From Thiobacillus denitrificans (GTDB lineage Bacteria; Pseudomonadota; Gammaproteobacteria; Burkholderiales; Thiobacillaceae): a stretch of 64,000 bases of DNA. The stretch is from assembly GCA_002343685.1 (NCBI GenBank), contig DDRS01000032.1, positions 7,538 through 71,537 of the forward strand, given 5' to 3'. Under the pieces are notes generated by a model. That model saw only the letters and a program-made list of their open reading frames with translations. It did no database searches and was not told the origin of the DNA. A program made the position numbers and the translations under genes. How positions within the stretch are numbered: the stretch's first letter is position 1; every line of letters starts with the position of its first letter. Below are positions 29,410-43,584 of the stretch, piece by piece.

Positions 29410-29979
29410 ATGAAACTGAAAAACTGGTTGATTTTGTCTGCGTTGGTAGCCGGGACGAATGTGTGGGCCGCCGACACGCCCGCCGCCAAGCCCGCCGAAG
29501 GCACGTCGACCTCCATGCACAAGGCGGAAGAAAGCGCGAAGAAGACGGCCGCGGACGCCAAGGAGGCTGCACAGAAGGCCGCGGACGCCGCGAAAGTGGC
29601 CATGGACAAGGCGGAACTGGCTGTCGGCAACACGTCGCAGAAAGCCGCCGAGGCGGCCAGACAGGCGGCGAAGGATGCCGAGAAGGCCGCCAAATTCGCT
29701 GCGCACAAGGCCGCCGAGGCCACCCGGAAAGCCACGGCGGCAACACGCGAAACCGCTCAGAAAGTGGAAGACGCCGCGAAAAAAGCCGCCCTTGCGAGCG
29801 AGGAAGCCTTGAAGAAAGCCGAAGTGTCCGCCAGGCAGGCGGCCCAATCCGGCGCGGCAGCCGCGCGGAAAGCAGCCGAAGACACCCGGGATGCGGCGCG
29901 CCATGCCATGGAAGCCACCAAGGCGGCAGCCGAGAAGGCGTTCGAAACCAATGAAGGTGCGGCCGACGCGAAGAAGTAA
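29410..29979 (+). CDS. Secreted Ala/Lys/Glu-rich repetitive helical protein
   Basis: The 189-aa protein has a signal peptide ending NVWA-ADT. The rest is about 160 residues of low-complexity Ala/Lys/Glu/Thr sequence with 11-residue-like periodicity (AAEAARQAAKDAEKAAK, AAFAAHKAAEATRKATAAT type units), predicting long amphipathic helices. This resembles LEA-like or histone-H1-like Ala/Lys proteins, but the signal peptide puts it outside the cytoplasm. No enzymatic motif is visible. It stands alone between the molybdenum operon and a convergent hydrolase gene; a desiccation, metal or envelope-stress role would be a guess. Confidence 0.8.
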   Translation: MKLKNWLILSALVAGTNVWAADTPAAKPAEGTSTSMHKAEESAKKTAADAKEAAQKAADAAKVAMDKAELAVGNTSQKAAEAARQAAKDAEKAAKFAAHKAAEATRKATAATRETAQKVEDAAKKAALASEEALKKAEVSARQAAQSGAAAARKAAEDTRDAARHAMEATKAAAEKAFETNEGAADAKK

Positions 29980-30000
29980 TCCCTGCGCCGCAGTGGGCCG

Positions 30001-30849
30001 TCAGGCCAGCTCCACCCACACCGGCTGATGGTCCGATGCCTCGGTCGCGGCATCGATGCCGTGCGCCTTGAGCCGGCCCGCCAGTCCCTCGGTGAGGAAG
30101 ACGAAATCGAAGCATTCGGGCTGTTTGACGAAATCCACCGGATGGATGCCGACCGTGGGTGCGTGTGCTTCGCCAGGATGCAGCACGGACCAGGCGTCGT
30201 GAAATGCCGGCGTCCCATCGGCAAACGGGGCGAGAATTTGTGCACGCTCGGGTGCGGTGGCGGGGAAATTCATGTCGCCGCACAGCAACGCCTGCGCAGG
30301 GCGGGGAAATACCTCGAAGGACCCGCCCGCCTCCTCCGGCATCGGCGCACGCCCGGATAGAGCGCAGGCTTCCGCATGCAGGTGGCGGATGACGTCGATC
30401 TGGGCCTGGCGCTGGCGTTGCGAGTAGTACTCGAGGTGGGTGGTCAGCACGCGCAGCGGCCCGACATCGGTCGTCACCACGGCTTCCACCAGCACGCGCT
30501 GCATGCTGGGCACTGCCGCCTCGGCCGGCCACGGCAACAGATGCCGCCATACCTGGCCGACCGGCAGGCGCGAAAAAATGGCGTTGCCGAACCGGCTGCG
30601 TCCGCCACAGCCGTCCGGCACATCGGTCGCTGCGCCGTAAACCGCCGTATAGCCGGGCAGGCCGGCAGACAATTCGGCGACCTGGTCCTCGCCACGGCTG
30701 CCGGGCAGGCCAGGAAAATCGATCGCGACTTCCTGCAGGCAGATGACGTCGAAATCACCCAGCTGGCGGAGCGTTCGCAGGATGCGCGCAAGATCGACGC
30801 GGCCGTCCATGCCGCGCCCCCATTGAATGTTCCAGCTCAGTAATTTCAT
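30001..30849 (-). CDS. Endonuclease/exonuclease/phosphatase (EEP) family protein
   Basis: The 282-aa protein shows all EEP landmarks: LSWNIQWGRG, ICLQEVAID with the metal-binding Glu, VLTTHLEYYS, LLCGDMNFP and the C-terminal SDHQPVWVEL with the catalytic Asp-His pair. Members cleave phosphodiesters in DNA, RNA, nucleotides or lipids; the substrate is not evident. The start at 30849 has AAGAGGTG upstream, and the extended frame beyond it is not supported. Confidence 0.9.
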   Translation of the reverse strand: MKLLSWNIQWGRGMDGRVDLARILRTLRQLGDFDVICLQEVAIDFPGLPGSRGEDQVAELSAGLPGYTAVYGAATDVPDGCGGRSRFGNAIFSRLPVGQVWRHLLPWPAEAAVPSMQRVLVEAVVTTDVGPLRVLTTHLEYYSQRQRQAQIDVIRHLHAEACALSGRAPMPEEAGGSFEVFPRPAQALLCGDMNFPATAPERAQILAPFADGTPAFHDAWSVLHPGEAHAPTVGIHPVDFVKQPECFDFVFLTEGLAGRLKAHGIDAATEASDHQPVWVELA

Positions 30850-31074
30850 GTCGCACCTCTTGCCGTCAGCATAGCGAATGGTCTCATTTGAATGAAACAT
30901 CGGCAGGCGGGGTCCGCCCGTCGGTCCGGACCAGGAATTTTCCGGGGCGGCGGGACTCCCAATTGAGGTGGCGTCCGGCCGTAAACCCTTGCAGCGGCAA
31001 GGCCTTGGCGGAGGCAATCATTGCCGCACGCGGCTTGAGGGATTAAAATGCCGCACTTTTCGCTTTAATTTTTT

Positions 31075-31099
31075 GCGGCTTGCCCTGTGGGCAGGCCGC
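31075..31099 (+). promoter_or_regulatory. Hairpin in the gltB leader
   Basis: GCGGC and TGCCC (31075-31085) pair with GGGCA and GCCGC (31089-31099) around a TGT loop, one T-G apposition in the stem. It lies about 20 bases before the gltB start and after an A/T-rich stretch with TTAAAA. It could limit or stabilise the transcript; no U-run follows, so it is not a standard terminator. Confidence 0.4.
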
Positions 31100-31121
31100 T
31101 GTTGCCTGAGCTCACGGAACC

Positions 31122-37075
<5,954 letters not shown>

Positions 37076-37158
37076 CGCCGCCTGCACGGGTGCGACCGCC
37101 GCACCCGTGCCCACCCATCGGGGTATGCTGCGGCATTGCCATCGACCGCTCTTACCGG

Positions 37159-38625
37159 ATGCTTTCAGGCCCTTACTACCCACGTTCGTTCACCATCCTG
37201 GTCATCGTTGCCATGGGCGTGTTGATCGTGCCGCTGGCCAGCGGCCTGATCAATGCGGTGCACGTGCTGCAAGGCGTGGTCGAAACCCAGCGACAGTTCA
37301 CCCACACCAGCCTTGCCGTCACGCGTGACGTGCGACAGATCGTCGAGTCGGTCAGCCAGCTGCAACGCGCCGCCGGACAGTACCACCTGTTGCAGGACGC
37401 CGAATTCGGTCCGGCCCTGCGACAAAGCTTCGACGAGCTGCGCACCCAGTTGTCGCAACTCGATACCCAGCTCACCGACGCCCGTTCGCGCGCGACGCTG
37501 GCCACGCTGCAGGCGCGCACCCAGACCCTGTATCGCCAGGTGCGGCCGGGGGAATTCCTGGACAGCGACCAGTTCCACGCACTCGACCCGACGTTCGATG
37601 ATCTGCATGATGTCGCGCGCACCCTGCTCGTTCAGGCGGATGCCGCAGTACAGCGCGAATTGCAGGCACTGGAAGGCACGGTGCAGGCGACCCGCCGGCG
37701 GTTGATCGTGCTGGCATTGGCCCTGATTCCCTTGACGCTGCTGCTCGCGGCCGTGTTTTCCTGGATGATCAACCGCCCGATCAAGCAGCTCAAGACCTCG
37801 ATCCAGCAGCTCGGCCAGGCCGACCTGCGCCCCTTGCCGGCCATCAGCGGGCCGCAGGACATCGTCGAACTGGGACGGGAAATCGACTGGCTGCGCCAGC
37901 GCCTGCAGGCGCTGGAAGAACAGAAGCTGCGCTTCCTGCGCCACGTGTCGCACGAACTGAAGACGCCGCTCGCATCGTTGCGTGAAGGCGTGGCGCTGCT
38001 GGGCGATGAACTGGCGGGCAGCCTCAACCCGCGCCAGCGCAGCATCGTCGGCATCATGGACAGCGGCAGCCGCGATCTGCAGAAGCGCATCGAAGATCTG
38101 ATCCGTTACAGCAGCATGGTGCGCGACGCCACGCCCTCGCCCGCCACGCCGCAAGCGCTGGGCGACGCGCTCGATACCGTCCTGGCGCGGCAAAGGCTGG
38201 CGCTCGATACGCGCCACATCGAGGTCGAAACGCAGTTCGACGCGCCCGTGCTCCATGCCGAACGCGGCCAGCTGGAAACCGTACTCGACAATCTGTTGTC
38301 CAATGCGGTCAAATTCAGTCCCGAGGGCGGGCGCATCCTGGTGAAGAGTGCGCCTGTCGACGACACGATCGAGGTTTGGGTTTGCGATCAGGGCGGCGGC
38401 ATCCCGGAAGCCGAGCGCTCCCGCATCTTCGAGCCGTTTTTCCAGGGCGCGCGCCAACCCGCCACCGCGGTTCGCGGCAGCGGGCTCGGCCTGTCGATCG
38501 TGCGCGAGTCGCTGCTGGCTGTCGGCGGCAACATCGAAGTGGTCGATTGCCCGCCCTGGTCGACTTGTTTCCGAGTATCGTGGCCCGCTTACCGCGGCCC
38601 GCTTAACCTGACGCGTACCGAATGA
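37159..38625 (+). CDS. glrK: Sensor histidine kinase, GlrK/QseE-like
   Basis: The 488-aa kinase has an N-terminal membrane helix (FTILVIVAMGVLIVPLASGL), a ~145-residue periplasmic helical domain, and a second helix (LIVLALALIPLTLLLAAVFSW). A HAMP region follows, then the H-box RHVSHELKTPLASLREGV with phospho-acceptor His and the N, G1 and G2 boxes (NLLSNAVKFSP, VCDQGGGIPE, RGSGLGLSIVRESL). Order with a small lipoprotein and a sigma-54 activator is the GlrK-QseG-GlrR arrangement known from enterobacteria, where it senses envelope stress. Confidence 0.88.
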   Translation: MLSGPYYPRSFTILVIVAMGVLIVPLASGLINAVHVLQGVVETQRQFTHTSLAVTRDVRQIVESVSQLQRAAGQYHLLQDAEFGPALRQSFDELRTQLSQLDTQLTDARSRATLATLQARTQTLYRQVRPGEFLDSDQFHALDPTFDDLHDVARTLLVQADAAVQRELQALEGTVQATRRRLIVLALALIPLTLLLAAVFSWMINRPIKQLKTSIQQLGQADLRPLPAISGPQDIVELGREIDWLRQRLQALEEQKLRFLRHVSHELKTPLASLREGVALLGDELAGSLNPRQRSIVGIMDSGSRDLQKRIEDLIRYSSMVRDATPSPATPQALGDALDTVLARQRLALDTRHIEVETQFDAPVLHAERGQLETVLDNLLSNAVKFSPEGGRILVKSAPVDDTIEVWVCDQGGGIPEAERSRIFEPFFQGARQPATAVRGSGLGLSIVRESLLAVGGNIEVVDCPPWSTCFRVSWPAYRGPLNLTRTE

Positions 38626-39101
38626 GTTTCAAATCCATCCTGCTTGCCTGTCTTTTGCTGACACTGAGCGCCTGTGTCGTCCCGCCCCTGCCCGGCCAGA
38701 CGGCTCAACCCGGCGCCCGGCTATTCGGGTTGAGCGCATCGGCACTCCTGAACGAGTTGACGCGGGTGGCGGCGCTGTCTCCCGAGCAACGCCGGCGCGA
38801 ACTGGCCGCCCTGGACAATGAGCGTCGCCTCGACGATGCCAAGCGTTTCCAGCAGGCCGCGCTGCTGGAACGCGAAGACAGCGTGGACGCATTCGAGCGC
38901 AGCCTCAAGAGCCTGGCCATGATCGACGACGTCGATCCCCGCGCACATACGCTGCTCGATCTGATGAAGAAATCACTCTCGGCCCGCATCGAGCTCCGAC
39001 AACAGGCTGCGCGCGCGCAGGAGCTGCAGGACAAGCTCGACCAGATCAAGGCGCTGGAAAAAACCCTGCAGCAGCGCAATACGCTCCCCAAATCGCCATG
39101 A
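38622..39101 (+). CDS. Small lipoprotein, QseG-like, between kinase and response regulator
   Basis: The 159-aa protein overlaps glrK by four bases and glrR by four bases. It has a lipoprotein signal with LLTLSAC lipobox. The mature part is mostly helical and ends in a coiled coil (AAARAQELQDKLDQIKALEK-type heptads). In E. coli the equivalent gene encodes QseG, an outer-membrane lipoprotein controlling QseE/GlrK activity. Position and topology support an analogous role; sequence identity to QseG cannot be measured here. Confidence 0.78.
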   Translation: MSFKSILLACLLLTLSACVVPPLPGQTAQPGARLFGLSASALLNELTRVAALSPEQRRRELAALDNERRLDDAKRFQQAALLEREDSVDAFERSLKSLAMIDDVDPRAHTLLDLMKKSLSARIELRQQAARAQELQDKLDQIKALEKTLQQRNTLPKSP

Positions 39102-40450
39102 AGAAACCTGCCATCCTGGTCGTCGACGACGACGCGGCCCTGCGCGAACTGATCACCCTGCGACTGGAAGCCAACGGGTTCAAGGTCGAAGCGGTCGATA
39201 GCGGCGAGGCCGCCCTGGCACAGTTGGCATTGGCGCGGCCCGACGCCGTGCTGACCGACATGCAGATGGGCGGCATCGACGGCATGGCGCTGTTTCGGGC
39301 CATCCACGCACGCGACCCGTCACTGCCGGTGATCGTGCTGACCGCGCACGGCACCATCCCGGACGCGGTGGCCGCCACGCAGCAGGGGCTGTTCGGCTAC
39401 CTGACCAAGCCCTACGACGCGCCCACGCTGGTCGACCTGCTGAAGCGCGCCACCCGGCTGACCGGCTGCAGTCCAGAAACGCACGACGACAGTTGGCGCA
39501 GCGACATTGTCACCGCCAGCCCGGCGATGGACACGTTGCTGGCCGAAGCCCGGCTGGCCGCCCAGATTGATGCCGCGCTGATGATCCAGGGCGAATCGGG
39601 CACCGGCAAGGAATTGCTGGCGCGTGCGATCCACCGTGCCAGCCCGCGTCACGCCAAGCCCTTCGTCGCGATCAACTGCGGCGCGATCCCCGCCGAACTG
39701 CTCGAGTCGGAATTGTTCGGTCATGTCAAAGGCGCCTTCACCGGCGCGGGACGCGACCATCCCGGCCTGTTCCTTAGCGCGCAGGGCGGCACCGTGTTCC
39801 TCGACGAGATCGGCGACATGCCGGCCCCGTTGCAGGTCAAGCTGCTGCGCGTGCTGCAGGAGGGCGAAGTACGCCCGGTCGGCGCGACCGAGACACGCGC
39901 CGTCGACGTACGCATCCTCTCGGCGACCCACTGCAACCTGGAGGAGGCGATCGTCAGCGGCGAGTTTCGCGAAGATCTGTATTACCGGCTGAACGTGGTC
40001 AACCTGACGCTGCCGCCGCTGCGCGAACGGCGTGAGGATATCCCGTTGCTGGCGCAGCATTTCCTGAGTCTGTTGACGGAAAAATACCGCCGCCGCATCC
40101 ACAGCTTCGCACCCGATGCGCTCGACATGCTGGTGGCGGCCGACTGGCCGGGCAATATCCGGCAGCTGCACAACGTCCTGGAGCAGTGCGTCGCCCTGTG
40201 CACCACCACGACCATCCCGGCCACGCTGGTCGGGCGGGCATTGCGCGACAAACCCGCCGACATCCAACCCCTGGCCGAGGCACGCGCAGCCTTCGAGCGC
40301 GATTACCTCATCACCCTGCTGAAGCTGACGCGCGGACAGGTCAGCGAAGTGGCCCGGCTGGCCGGACGCAACCGCACCGAGGTATACCGGCTGTTGCAGC
40401 GCCACGACCTCACCCCCGCGTTGTTCAAGGATCGCGACGAAACCGACTAA
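39098..40450 (+). CDS. glrR: Sigma-54-dependent response regulator, GlrR-like
   Basis: The 450-aa protein has a receiver domain with acidic pocket VVDDDAALREL and phospho-acceptor Asp in AVLTDMQMGG. An AAA+ sigma-54 interaction domain follows (GESGTGKELLARAIH, the loop GAFTGAG that contacts sigma-54, GTVFLDEIGDMP). A C-terminal Fis-type helix-turn-helix (GQVSEVARLAGRNRTEVYRLL) completes it. With GAFTGA and Walker motifs intact it should be a functional activator. Two candidate sigma-54 promoters with GlrR-like palindromes lie immediately downstream and are its likely targets. Confidence 0.92.
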   Translation: MKKPAILVVDDDAALRELITLRLEANGFKVEAVDSGEAALAQLALARPDAVLTDMQMGGIDGMALFRAIHARDPSLPVIVLTAHGTIPDAVAATQQGLFGYLTKPYDAPTLVDLLKRATRLTGCSPETHDDSWRSDIVTASPAMDTLLAEARLAAQIDAALMIQGESGTGKELLARAIHRASPRHAKPFVAINCGAIPAELLESELFGHVKGAFTGAGRDHPGLFLSAQGGTVFLDEIGDMPAPLQVKLLRVLQEGEVRPVGATETRAVDVRILSATHCNLEEAIVSGEFREDLYYRLNVVNLTLPPLRERREDIPLLAQHFLSLLTEKYRRRIHSFAPDALDMLVAADWPGNIRQLHNVLEQCVALCTTTTIPATLVGRALRDKPADIQPLAEARAAFERDYLITLLKLTRGQVSEVARLAGRNRTEVYRLLQRHDLTPALFKDRDETD

Positions 40451-40468
40451 TGTCGGGCAGGGGCGACG
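40451..40468 (+). promoter_or_regulatory. Candidate GlrR-type binding site
   Basis: TGTC-N10-GACG, one base from the enterobacterial GlrR motif TGTC-N10-GACA. It lies 75 bases before the -24 element of the sigma-54-like promoter at 40541. Confidence 0.45.
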
Positions 40469-40540
40469 CCTGCATCTTGCAGGCTGTCGCCGGCTTGCAC
40501 GCCAACCCCGCAGTCCGTTGATTCAAATAAGGATTTTCGC

Positions 40541-40557
40541 TTGGCACACACTCTGCA
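40541..40557 (+). promoter_or_regulatory. Sigma-54-type promoter of the DUF1328 gene
   Basis: TTGGCAC-ACACTC-TGCA has GG at 40543-40544 and GC at 40555-40556, exactly the -24/-12 spacing, and matches TGGCACG-N4-TTGC at all but two positions. It lies 52 bases before the start of the small membrane protein gene and is downstream of the sigma-54 activator gene. Confidence 0.72.
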
Positions 40558-40608
40558 TTGAGGGGATACCGCCTTCGTGGCGCTTATCAATTATCAGAGG
40601 AGAACATC

Positions 40609-40776
40609 ATGTTTGGATGGGCCATCACGTTCCTGATCCTTGCCATCATCGCTGGAATTTTCGGCTTTGCCGGCGTGGCCGGCACCGCCGCCTGGATCGC
40701 CAAGATCCTGTTTGTCGTGGGCCTGGTCGTGTTTCTTGTCATGCTGGCCACGGGCCGCCGCCCGCCGACCATGTAA
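40609..40776 (+). CDS. DUF1328 / YtjA-type small membrane protein
   Basis: The 55-aa protein begins [20 protein letters not shown] and contains [20 protein letters not shown], two hydrophobic helices with a Gly/Ala hinge, and a short basic tail. This is the DUF1328 pattern. The strong ribosome site AGAGGAGA precedes it. Members are often induced by envelope or osmotic stress, though no biochemical role is proven. Its own sigma-54-like promoter and a terminator make it a monocistronic unit. Confidence 0.92.
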   Translation: MFGWAITFLILAIIAGIFGFAGVAGTAAWIAKILFVVGLVVFLVMLATGRRPPTM

Positions 40777-40796
40777 ATCCGCCGTGCCGCATGAAG

Positions 40797-40820
40797 AGGG
40801 GAGCCCAGGCTCCCCTTTTT
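40797..40820 (+). terminator. Intrinsic terminator of the DUF1328 gene
   Basis: AGGGGAGC pairs perfectly with GCTCCCCT around CCAG and is followed by a T-run. Confidence 0.9.
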
Positions 40821-40889
40821 ATGGCCTGTCGCCATCGACATACAAAAATGACAAGAAAAAACATAGGGTTATAAAACAATATGCCCCCG

Positions 40890-40907
40890 TGTCGCCAGCC
40901 GGCGACA
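40890..40907 (+). promoter_or_regulatory. GlrR-type palindrome TGTC-N10-GACA
   Basis: TGTCGCC-AGCC-GGCGACA is a perfect 7-bp inverted repeat and an exact match to the TGTC-N10-GACA motif described for GlrR at the glmY promoter in enterobacteria. It sits 87 bases upstream of the -24 element at 40994. A second, shorter repeat TGTCG-CCAT-CGACA lies at 40827-40840. Confidence 0.65.
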
Positions 40908-40991
40908 TATCTACCCGGTCGAGGCCCCAGAATCCTGGAAAAATTACCGCTGACCCATCTCAAGGCTTTGATTCAACAGCGGAAAAAATAA

Positions 40992-41008
40992 CTGGCACGG
41001 TCGTCGCT
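40992..41008 (+). promoter_or_regulatory. Sigma-54-type promoter of the EF-hand gene
   Basis: CTGGCACG-GTCG-TCGCT keeps GG at 40994-40995 and GC at 41006-41007, the required 12-base phasing. The -24 box is a perfect TGGCACG and the -12 box differs at one position from TTGC. It lies 54 bases before the EF-hand protein start. Confidence 0.68.
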
Positions 41009-41061
41009 GTAGTCCGCTTGAGTGCATGTGCATTCGACTCAACCCATTACAGGAGATAGCC

Positions 41062-41376
41062 ATGAAATACATCCACCATCGCTTGACGACCTTGACGCTG
41101 GCCAGCGTGCTGGGCGCCGCCGCTGCCACTTCCGCTCTGGCCGCATCGACGGCAGCCGACTTCAAAACCTATGACAGCAATGGCGACGGCAAGATCAGCC
41201 AGCAGGAATACCAGGCCCAGGGCGGCAACGAAGGCACGTTCCGCATGATCGACGCCAACGGCGACGGCAGTTTGAGCCACGATGAATTCGTCAAGAAAGG
41301 GAGCGCGTCCACGCCCCCCGCAGCACCTGCCACTCCTGCGGCCCCGGGCATGCCGAGTCCCAACGATCGCCTGTGA
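41062..41376 (+). CDS. Secreted EF-hand protein (104 aa)
   Basis: A signal peptide ending SALA-AST is followed by two EF-hand calcium loops, DSNGDGKISQQE and DANGDGSLSHDE, and then a Pro/Ala-rich tail. It is probably a periplasmic calcium-binding protein. The start has AGGAGATAG upstream. The next gene shares the first EF-hand almost residue for residue (FKTYDSNGDGKIS), so the pair arose by duplication. Confidence 0.88.
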   Translation: MKYIHHRLTTLTLASVLGAAAATSALAASTAADFKTYDSNGDGKISQQEYQAQGGNEGTFRMIDANGDGSLSHDEFVKKGSASTPPAAPATPAAPGMPSPNDRL

Positions 41377-41441
41377 ACATGTGAACGGCCGGCTGGCGTA
41401 TGCGCCCCGGATCGAATCACCCTATGTCAATGGAGACCAAC

Positions 41442-41921
41442 ATGAAAAACCTTAATCGAACGCTCTTGAAGCTGGCGCTTGCCAGCATGTTCAGCGCGGG
41501 TGTTGCGGGGCAGGCCATGGCCGCGACAGCCAGCTTCAAAACCTACGACAGCAACGGCGACGGCAAAATCAGCCTGGCGGAATTCCAGGAACACGGCGGT
41601 CAGGCGCAGGCCTTCCGCGACGGCGACACCAACCATGACAACAGCCTGAGCCAGGATGAGCTCGTCAAGGCCGACGCCAGCGGCGACCGCATCAAGGCCG
41701 GCAAATATATCGATGACGCGTGGATTACCACCAAGGTCAAAACGATGTTGCTGAAAGACGAAGGCATGAAGGGACTCGGCGTGGACGTGGAGACCCACAA
41801 AGGCACGGTGCTGTTGGCCGGCTGGGTCAACAACGCCACTCAGGTCGCCGAGGCCGAGAAAATCGCGCGCAGTGTCAAAGGCGTCACCGGTGTCAAGAAC
41901 ACCCTGCAGATCAAGAATTGA
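41442..41921 (+). CDS. Secreted EF-hand plus BON-domain protein
   Basis: The 159-aa precursor has a signal peptide ending QAMA-ATA. EF-hand loops DSNGDGKISLAE and DTNHDNSLSQDE are followed by a C-terminal BON domain (DDAWITTKVKTMLLKDEG, GTVLLAGWVNNATQVAEAEK, GVTGVKNTLQIKN). BON domains bind lipid or outer-membrane surfaces, as in OsmY. Calcium plus membrane binding suggests envelope stabilisation under stress. It lies 65 bases downstream of the shorter EF-hand gene and likely shares its transcript. Confidence 0.88.
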   Translation: MKNLNRTLLKLALASMFSAGVAGQAMAATASFKTYDSNGDGKISLAEFQEHGGQAQAFRDGDTNHDNSLSQDELVKADASGDRIKAGKYIDDAWITTKVKTMLLKDEGMKGLGVDVETHKGTVLLAGWVNNATQVAEAEKIARSVKGVTGVKNTLQIKN

Positions 41922-41985
41922 TTGCAGTAGGGATCAGGTCGGCAGCGGCAGGTGCCGCTGTCTCGGCCGCAACCAGGAGAATCAC

Positions 41986-42348
41986 ATGCATCAGACCATG
42001 CAACACCTCAACGATGAGCATATGCGGCTGTACGAATGGAGCGGCGCCGGGGCAGGAACCAGACTGCAAGCTGCCGCCCCGCAAAAATCGAAGCGGACGC
42101 ATGCCTGGCATGCCTCATACGGCGTACTGGCGTTGCTGACATCCCTGCTGGCGTTGAACGGCTGTGACAGCAAAGGTCCGGTGGAACAGGCCGGCGAACA
42201 GGTCGATCAGGCCGTCAGGGACATGCAGGCGGAGGATGCGCGTTCGCAACAGATGAACACGCCATCCGCCAGCCCGGAGGCGGCGGCGCCCGCCCAGGAA
42301 GCCCACTCGGACGGTTCGCAGCCTGGCTCCGACATGCCGAAACAATAG
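41986..42348 (+). CDS. Small entericidin-like lipoprotein
   Basis: The 120-aa product has an unusually long basic leader before the hydrophobic core GVLALLTSLLALNGC, a lipobox-like site. The mature part DSKGPVEQAGEQVDQAVRDM resembles entericidin-type small lipoproteins, followed by a Ser/Pro/Ala-rich tail. The start at 41986 follows AGGAGA. The long pre-region suggests either an alternative internal start or a fused leader; no other domain is visible. Confidence 0.7.
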   Translation: MHQTMQHLNDEHMRLYEWSGAGAGTRLQAAAPQKSKRTHAWHASYGVLALLTSLLALNGCDSKGPVEQAGEQVDQAVRDMQAEDARSQQMNTPSASPEAAAPAQEAHSDGSQPGSDMPKQ

Positions 42349-42375
42349 CGCCATGCCGGTGCGACGCGGAGACCC

Positions 42376-42409
42376 AAAAAAAGCCGGTGGCACGCGCGTG
42401 CCACCGGCT
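42376..42409 (-). terminator. Intrinsic terminator of the OmpP1/FadL-like gene
   Basis: A perfect 12-bp stem (42382-42393 with 42398-42409) around GCGC is followed, on the minus strand, by a T-run. It can also act as a roadblock for the plus-strand lipoprotein transcript. Confidence 0.85.
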
Positions 42410-42429
42410 GGGTGTGGATCGAACGACGA

Positions 42430-43584
42430 TCAGAACGCGTAGCTGTACATCAGTTGCCAGTTCAACTGGCTATGGTCGATGACCATGCCGCCATTACCGG
42501 CGGGCGGATTGGGTCCCGTGCCGGTCACCGAGGCCTTGGGCGAATAGCTCAACGCGAAATTCACGGTGGACTGCTTGCTGAAAGCATAGCCAAAGCCTGC
42601 CGTGTAGTGGTTTTCGACGATCGCCGGCCATAGGTAGTTGACGAACTGGTCCGGAATCGGATTCTTGCCGTGGTTGTAGCCGATGCGACCCGTCAGGGCG
42701 TCGTTTAGTTTGTAGGCGAGACCCAGCGACAGCACGATCTGGTCGTTCCAGTCCTGCTGGAACGGCGCATAGACGGCGCCGTTTTTGTAGATGGTCACGG
42801 TGTTCATGCTGTCGCTCCACAGCACGTCCTTGACGTCGGCCGCGACCATAAGCTTGTCGTTCGCCTGCCAGGCCAGACCCAGGCCCAGGGTGGCCGGCAT
42901 GTCGAAGCCCTTCACCTTGTAGATGCCGTCCTTGAGGTCAGGCAGGTTGCCGGCGGACTGATAGACGCCGCCGACGGTGAGCGCATCGGCCAGTTTGTAG
43001 GTGAAGCCGAGCTTGGCTGCCAGGCTGTAGCCCTTGGCGGCGCCGGTGAAGTCGCTGCCGTCCTTGAAATTGATGCCGTATCCGGTGACAACCATGTCCA
43101 TCCCGGCTCAGACGATATCGACGCTGCCGCCGATATTGAAGCGGTCATTGACCGCATAGGCCAGCGGGAAAATCACTCGTCCGACACTCACCTGCGCCAT
43201 ATCGCCGCTGGCGTATTCGGTACCCATGCCGCCCTGGCCATAGATGCCGGCGCCGTAAGTCAGCTTGCCCATTTTTTTCGCGTAGCCGAATGCCGGCATG
43301 TAGAAGGCATCCGCTTTGGATTTGCCGATCCCCATGGACGTCTTGACGTCCGGTCCCACGAAACCCAGCATCACATCGATCCGGCTGCCTTCCGCCATCA
43401 GGCCCAGCGTGGCCGGATTGTTCGCCATGGCGGCCGTGCCGTTGTCATACGCCATGGCCGCACCGCCCATGCCGGTGGCAACGGGGCCATAGCCTTCCAT
43501 GAGCATGCCATTGGTGGCCATGGCCAAACCGGGCACAGCAAGGCCCACCGCGGCAAGCGTGGCCGCGAATTTATTCAGTTGCAT
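42430..43584 (-). pseudogene. OmpP1/FadL-family outer-membrane protein interrupted by an in-frame TGA
   Basis: The reading frame encodes a signal peptide (AVPGLAMA-TNG), the FadL/OmpP1 N-terminal region with GYGPVATGMGGAAMAYDNGT and NNPATLGLM, and a barrel ending in an aromatic Phe (LMYSYAF). After residue 158 (GGSVDIV) a TGA stop at 43108-43110 breaks it, and the same frame resumes as AGMDMVVTGYG. The family has a Trp codon at this spot (VWAGMDM), so one TGG-to-TGA change explains it. No other frame damage is seen, and the terminator is intact. Either a recent nonsense mutation, a sequencing error, or readthrough. Such porins import hydrophobic compounds. Confidence 0.85.
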
